Shown here one piece after another: positions 58,877 through 64,000 of a stretch of 64,000 nt of DNA (within the stretch, counting starts at the first letter, position 1; each line of letters begins with the position of its first letter). Origin of the DNA: Anastrepha obliqua (Eukaryota > Arthropoda > Insecta > Diptera > Tephritidae). A program made the position numbers and the translations under genes. Under the pieces are notes generated by a model. It worked only from the letters and a program-made list of their open reading frames with translations. It had not been told where the DNA came from and did no database searches. The stretch covers positions 20,111,792 through 20,175,791 of the forward strand of contig NC_072892.1 of assembly GCF_027943255.1 (NCBI RefSeq), read 5' to 3'.

Positions 58877-59574
58877 GGTAGTAGTCTGGTAACTTATTTT
58901 GAAAATTTCGAATTTCGGTTTTTTACATATTTTGAAAGTGCGATATATTGGTAATATACTGTACAAATTTTAGACCGAAATTCGAAATATTGACGAAATT
59001 ATAGCACATACATGAGCGCGGCTCAATTGCTAAAACTTTAAACGCGTTTTTCTGAAAACAACGTTTTTCCGGATGGCCGTCGTGAAAACAAATTTTCTAT
59101 CTAACGGATTGAGCTGAAATTTAGATATGTTTTTCTACACATCAATAGTTCTGGCGGGTAGTAGATTTAATTTATTTCGTCCCTAACTTTCCATTTTTTA
59201 GTCCGATTTTCACTTTAAAAAAAGGCAATTTTCTTACGAAGTCCGCCATTTTGTTATTTTTTGTCAAAATCATTTGATCTTACTACCCGCCAGAACGACA
59301 AGCACACTGATTAATAAGCAATTTGTTTTTTCTGTTTCAGATGACCACAAGTGACGAAATCACGCCGGCCAGCCACTGTACTTCTTTTTTTTTGCCACTT
59401 GCTGCAGTGTACAAAAATAGTATCAAAACATTAAAAAAAAAAAAAAATTTTTTGTACACCTTCTGATACCTTTAATAACATATCAGAAAATCAAACCGAT
59501 TGAATTTTATTTTCCCTTCCAAAAAATGTCCCAAACATGGTCTCAAAAAACGTGTAAGTTACCAGACTACTACC
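58877..59574. mobile_element. 698-bp TTAA-type MITE
   Basis: TTAA at 58873-58876 and 59575-59578. The ends are perfect 20-base inverted repeats: GGTAGTAGTCTGGTAACTTA at the left, TAAGTTACCAGACTACTACC at the right. An internal inverted pair, GTTCTGGCGGGTAGTA (59149) and TACTACCCGCCAGAAC (59281), lies inside. No coding capacity. Its ends differ from those of the element at 14155-14875, so it is a separate family. Confidence 0.92.
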
Positions 59575-59578
59575 TTAA

Positions 59579-60259
59579 AAAAATTTTTAAATATATATCT
59601 TTTATACTTCATGAATAATCGCGGTTCCTTTTTTCTAACACAGAGTTACGGTTTTTGTTTTTTTTTTATGTTTTGCAAATGCGAGTGTGGTTGCCTTGTG
59701 ATTTTTTGTTTTATCAACGCATCCTATGCAATCCACAGAGCCGCTATAATATTGCGACAAGTATAGTATGTAAATAATAATACTAACAAGAACTTTTAAT
59801 TACTTTTTTTAATCTTAAAATAAATGAATACCAAAATGAGTACATGAACGAACGACATATAAGAGAAAAAATAAAATTTATGCTACTCGCTTTGCATGAG
59901 GTCTGCGACTGTTATGCGATTTCACCGTCTTTGCGTAGGATTCAGCTCAAGTAAGCTGGAGCAGCCACGTTGGCATGGTCTTGCAGACGCAGTTTGTGAG
60001 CCGTGGCAAAATGTTTCGTCATCTCAGAGTCAGTTAACATGCCTAGATTACTATCAAGATCACTGTTTCGTATGTAGTATGGCGCATTTACTCTGTTTAG
60101 AAGAACCTCGTTCTTCAGACGTTACATGGAAAGGATTGATTGATTTGTGTTCTGTATTTTTCAGAGAAAAAACTATGAGGGCTGATTTGCTCCTGTTTAG
60201 TTTAATCTTCCATTTTCTTGGCTCAGGAGGCAACTTGGTTGACAGTTTCTTAAAGCTTA
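59579..60259. other. non-coding stretch, no gene seen
   Basis: The 177-codon frame 59896-60429 overlaps LINE C sequence on the other strand at its end and shows no domain or codon bias. Confidence 0.45.
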
Positions 60260-60355
60260 GTAGCAGCACCTTCCGATATTCGCTGTTGCCAACATGCAAA
60301 CGTCCAAAAATCTTGCACAGAATCTTTCTCTCAAACACTCCAAGCGCCAAGCTTC
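60260..60355 (-). mobile_element. short LINE family C scrap
   Basis: Minus strand LGVFERKILCKIFGRLHVGN SEYRK, matching the RKILRKIFGPLHVGNG segment of the other copies. About 90 bases only. Confidence 0.75.
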
Positions 60356-61439
60356 TGCTCCATACGATGCTCCCTTGTGGCAGCAAAAAATCTAACACCC
60401 AAACTTTACCAACCTTCATATCTGTCTAAAGCAAATTTAAAACGCTAAATGGCTGAAATTGGCAAAATAAGTTGGGTCATGTAAAGTTACTGCGGATATT
60501 GCGTATAGGTGGCAGCAGCTTTTATCGAAAAAACTGAACGCAACTAAGCATTTTTAACTAAACAGTGACCGAAATAGCCGATCTAGCGAGTTTTCATTAA
60601 AGTTTAAAGCCAAATTTTTTTTTTTCCTTTCCTTACCAATACTTCATTTAAGGAAACAGTTTCATCTATTCCATTTAGTTATTTATATTAACCTACAGTA
60701 CAAAGGGCCTTACAAACTGCATACAAATATGGCAAATAGAACTCCTTGGGCAATTAAAATATTAAAAATTACTATAAATACTACTTTAAACTATTAAGTT
60801 AAGAATTTTTACAAAAGTTGATTTAAATAAAGTGAAGTCAAGATCAGAAATAAAAAAACGCATTAAGTTCCCGAAGCGCACGAGTAATTGGTGCCTAGTA
60901 ATGCACGTATAGTTCTAAAGTTTTCCCCATAGAAAAGACGGAAATTGCATTAAAGCTGACACATTCGCGTAACACCATGGAGTTTACCGAATATTTAATG
61001 AAGTATTGAAATATTGAATGAAGTTGTGCCTAAATCTTGTGTCCTTGCCATATTTTTTAATGTCTGGAAAGTATTTTACAGCCGCATACATATAAGTCAA
61101 ATGGAAAGTAGAATGCCATGGACTGAAGATGGCCACAATATCCGCACTTACGCTAAATCAACAGAACCAGAAACAAAAAAGATTTCAATGAATGCACACA
61201 GCGAGTGGAATTTGTCACACGTTTGAACAGACCTTCTTCTTGATATCTACCCCAAATCCCTTTCTTGTGGCAAGAGCAACATACGAGTATGTTCGTAGTT
61301 ATATATTTGTGAGTCTTATGGCTCAAGCCGACCAGAACTTATTTTATGAAAGATTTAACAAGCTCACTTATGCTAGCGCTTAACGTTCCTAAACAGCAAA
61401 GCGTTAGAATCGCTTGGTAGTGTATAGGAAGTTATGGCT
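60356..61439. other. 1.1 kb without a recognisable gene
   Basis: AT-rich; nothing recognised. Confidence 0.5.
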
Positions 61440-62010
61440 TAGGTTAGGTTGGACTTGGCCTGGTTGGTTAGGTTGGTTGACCTGTAGGTCGCTCATAGAC
61501 CAAAATATTGATCCATGTGTTTGTATGAAGCATTTAAGAACTTTATATCGTATTTTGTCTTTAATACACAGTTTAGATAGGTAGGTTGGTCATTTTTTGA
61601 GCTGTCCCGCTTCCTAATGTTCAAAATGATGTAGAACATAAGCAGTTTATTCGTGTTTTGCTAAGTGCAGGGCAGTGACAGTGTTCCAGAGTTCCTCTTT
61701 TGCTCCTTCGATTCTGTTGTTGTTTTACAACTGATTTTCAAAACTCTTACATGGTTGGAAAACCTGGAGCCTTGGCTATTGTGCAATAGAAGCTTCACGA
61801 CAGTCGGGGCAAAGGTGAGGGAGTTATGGCACTTTTAATGAAAGAGGATATTCAGGGCGTTTGATGGCTGCCTGACTGTCAATGTGAAAGTTTATTTGAG
61901 AGTTCGAAGATGTGTTCTCTATGGCTAAGGCTGCTGTTTTCGGTGCTGCTTAGATCTCACATGGAACACACTGCAGTAGTCCGGTAATTGTACAGGAAGA
62001 TATATATCAA
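61440..62010 (-). mobile_element. I-group LINE RNase H fragment with CCTAA-type tail
   Basis: Minus-strand frames give YRLPDYCSVFHV, AIENTSSNSQINFHI and DSQAAIKRP (61990-61840), an RNase H piece, then a Cys-containing end near 61800. The 3' side ends in CCAACCTAACCAACCAGG and AACCTAACCTAA (61440-61480), like LINE D tails. Confidence 0.6.
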
Positions 62011-62104
62011 TATTTTTATAAATAGGAGCATAAATGTGATTCCAATAAATATCTAGACATTGATAATTGAGAAGAACTGCTTATGTCAGCAAACTAGCAC
62101 ACAT

Positions 62105-63060
62105 ATTCTTCTTCCTCTTCTTAATTGGCGCAATAGTCGCTTACGTGATTTTGGCCGAATTTAACAAAGCGCGCCTGATCTTCCCAACGCGGAGGAGGCC
62201 TTCCTCTTCCTTTGCTACCACCAGCTGGTACCGCATCGAATACTTTCAGAGCCGGAGCGTTTGTATCTATTCGGACGACTTGACTCAGCCAACGTAGTCG
62301 CTGGATCTTTATTAGCTGCGCTATGTCTATGTCGTCGTAAAGCTCATACAGCTCATCGTTCTATCGCCAGCGATATTCGCCGTTGACAACGAGCAAAGGT
62401 CCAAAAATCTTGCGCAGAATCTTTTTCTCAAACACTCCAAGCATCGTTTCATCGGATGTTGTCATCGACCACGCTTCTGCGCCATACGTTAGGACGGACA
62501 TGATGAGAGCCTTGTAGAGTGTTAGTTTTGTTCGTCGAGAGAGGACTTTATTGCTCAGTTGCCTACTTAGCCCAAAGTAGCACTTGTTGGCAAGAGAGAT
62601 TCTACGTTGGATTTCAAGGCTGACATTGTTATCGGTGTTAATACTGGTTCCTAAATAAACGAAGCCTTTTACTACCTCGAAATCATAACTGCCAACAGTG
62701 ACGTGGGTACCGATACGCGAGTGCGCCGACTATTTGTTTGATGTCAGGAGGTACTTCGTTTTGTCCTCGTTCACCACCACACCCATTCGCTTTGCCTCTT
62801 TATCCAGTTTGGAGAAAGCAGAACTAACAGCGCGGTTGTTAAGGGCGATGATGTCAATATCATCGGCATACGCCAACAATTGTACGCTCTTATAAAATAT
62901 TACGCTTGAGCGATTAACTTCTGCGGCTCGTACGATCCTCTCCTACATCAGGTTAAAGAAGTCACACGACAGCGGTCACCCTGTCTGAAGCCTCGTTTGG
63001 TATCAAACGGCTCGGAGAGGTCCTTCCCAATTCTGATGGCGCTGCTGATGTTGAGCAACG
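62105..63060 (-). mobile_element. LINE family C (RTE-like), second long copy
   Basis: Minus-strand broken frames read FDTKRGFRQGD (63005-62970), then MILTSSP/IDIIALN-type RT Asp region (about 62850), EWVWW in a shifted frame for the MGVVVNED segment, and RISLAN, LSRQ, LTYG, RLRWLSQVVRIDTNAPALKV further on. It shares long near-identical stretches with 48300-49140 and ends in the same TTCTTCTTCCTCTTCTTAAT side (62105-62125). Several stops. Confidence 0.8.
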
Positions 63061-64000
63061 TCATCTGGCACGCGCATATTGGCGAGCATTATTATTTGGT
63101 CTAGAATAATGTATCGATTGAATTTAAAAATTCTCATTTAAGTTTTTAAAAATAAGTTACATTTAAAATGAAAAATAAAGCCTCATTAACTCATTTAATT
63201 AACCTGCATTAGCAAACGATTTTACAGCCTTTTGATGCTCCTGAAGTTACTCACATCATGAGCTCACACACACATACACACATTTGCCATATTTTATTCT
63301 CGTTTTGCAGATGTGTGAGCGTGAAAATATTTACACATATTTTAAGACAATAATTCTCGCGTTGTCATTGAAAATGTGTTTAAATATCAAATGTCATGTC
63401 AATATTAAAACAAAATTTGTATAATTCATGCGGCGAGAATTACATTAAAAACACTACCCACAAAGCAACAAATCAATAACGCGAATCTTTGTTAGTAGTC
63501 CCCACGGCTACGCAAATCAAATTAAAAATGCATTTTTCGGACAAGAGATGAAAAATGAAATAAAATTCCATTACAACACTTTATAAATAAATTAATTTAT
63601 ATAATTATAGTTAAATATGCCACTAACAGCAATGGACAGACTACTTTGAACATTTCCCGGCAAATTGAATCAACTGCACACACAAAAGCACAGCAAACCA
63701 GCTCGACACGTGGCATACAATGCGCAATATGTTGCATGCAACATAGATAGGCACAACACACATAACCACCTGCCATGCTGCCGGCAGGTATGGCTGCACA
63801 AAAACCAAATTAAATACAGTGCTGGAGCATTGAAGCGTAGCATAAAAGTCAATTGTGTGGCGTGGCGCAGTGGCGACCCCCGCCCACAAGCCGACATTTT
63901 TGGCAGACACGGATTTGCGCATGCATCTGTACGAGTGTGCATGCAAATTTACATCTGCATGCAAACCAGCTCAAGTGCGTGGAAATTATCACTAGCGAGC
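63061..64000. other. end of window, no gene seen
   Basis: AT-rich to 63640, then a more balanced stretch with short CA-rich runs. The overlapping minus-strand frames at 63641-63964 have no domain. Confidence 0.5.

Noticed and set aside
59896..60429. 177-codon ORF
   Set aside because: No recognisable domain, and its end is the reverse strand of a LINE family C scrap.
63641..63964. Overlapping 107- and 90-codon minus-strand ORFs as the missing dpr exon or a separate gene
   Set aside because: Wrong strand for dpr, no Ig or anchor-like continuation, no domain.

Overview
This is eukaryotic nuclear DNA from an insect, most likely a higher fly. The evidence is one Dpr-family immunoglobulin gene with GT..AG introns and phase-consistent exon joins, an AT-rich and very repeat-laden intronic landscape, and dense mariner/Tc1 and non-LTR retrotransposon remains. 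Nothing bacterial or plasmid-like is present. A fly with a repeat-rich genome (for instance a tephritid) would fit, but species is inference.

The only host gene I can support is on the + strand and spans nearly the whole window: a dpr-type cell-surface Ig protein, probably the dpr20 orthologue. I see a signal-peptide exon (13458-13524), a 1.7-kb Thr/Ala/Gln/Asn-rich exon (30972-32680), the main Ig1 exon (53452-53686), an exon with the front of Ig2 and a large Thr/Ala-rich insert (54646-55418), and the end of Ig2 (56047-56152). All four internal joins keep frame (phases 1, 0, 1, 0). The last join is open at phase 1, so the C-terminal exon lies beyond 64000 or was missed. The reconstructed part is about 963 residues, versus roughly 300 for ordinary Dprs. 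A 45-codon upstream ORF stops in an overlapping TAATG at the start codon.

Everything else is mobile DNA or unassigned non-coding sequence. 1-13320: upstream region with Jockey, I-group and RTE-like LINE fragments and two tRNA-headed SINEs. 13525-30971 (intron 1): a TTAA-type element at the centre of a 200-bp palindrome, a mariner split by two later insertions, a TA-flanked mariner deletion derivative inside a LINE, more SINEs and LINE tails. 32681-53451 (intron 2): a long I-group LINE copy, SINE and LINE tails, a complete but broken mariner inside a Tc1-like element, a 26-G homopolymer in a LINE, and a mariner split by a LINE with a 10-bp target duplication. 56153-64000 (intron 5): DD37D maT-like and Tc1-like remnants, a 698-bp TTAA MITE and RTE-like LINE fragments.

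The window reads as layered parasitism: SINEs and LINEs inside mariners, mariners inside LINEs and Tc1 elements, and one SINE family whose 3' tail matches that of a LINE family in the same window. All protein families were recognised by eye from translations; no database search was possible, so LINE clade names are provisional.
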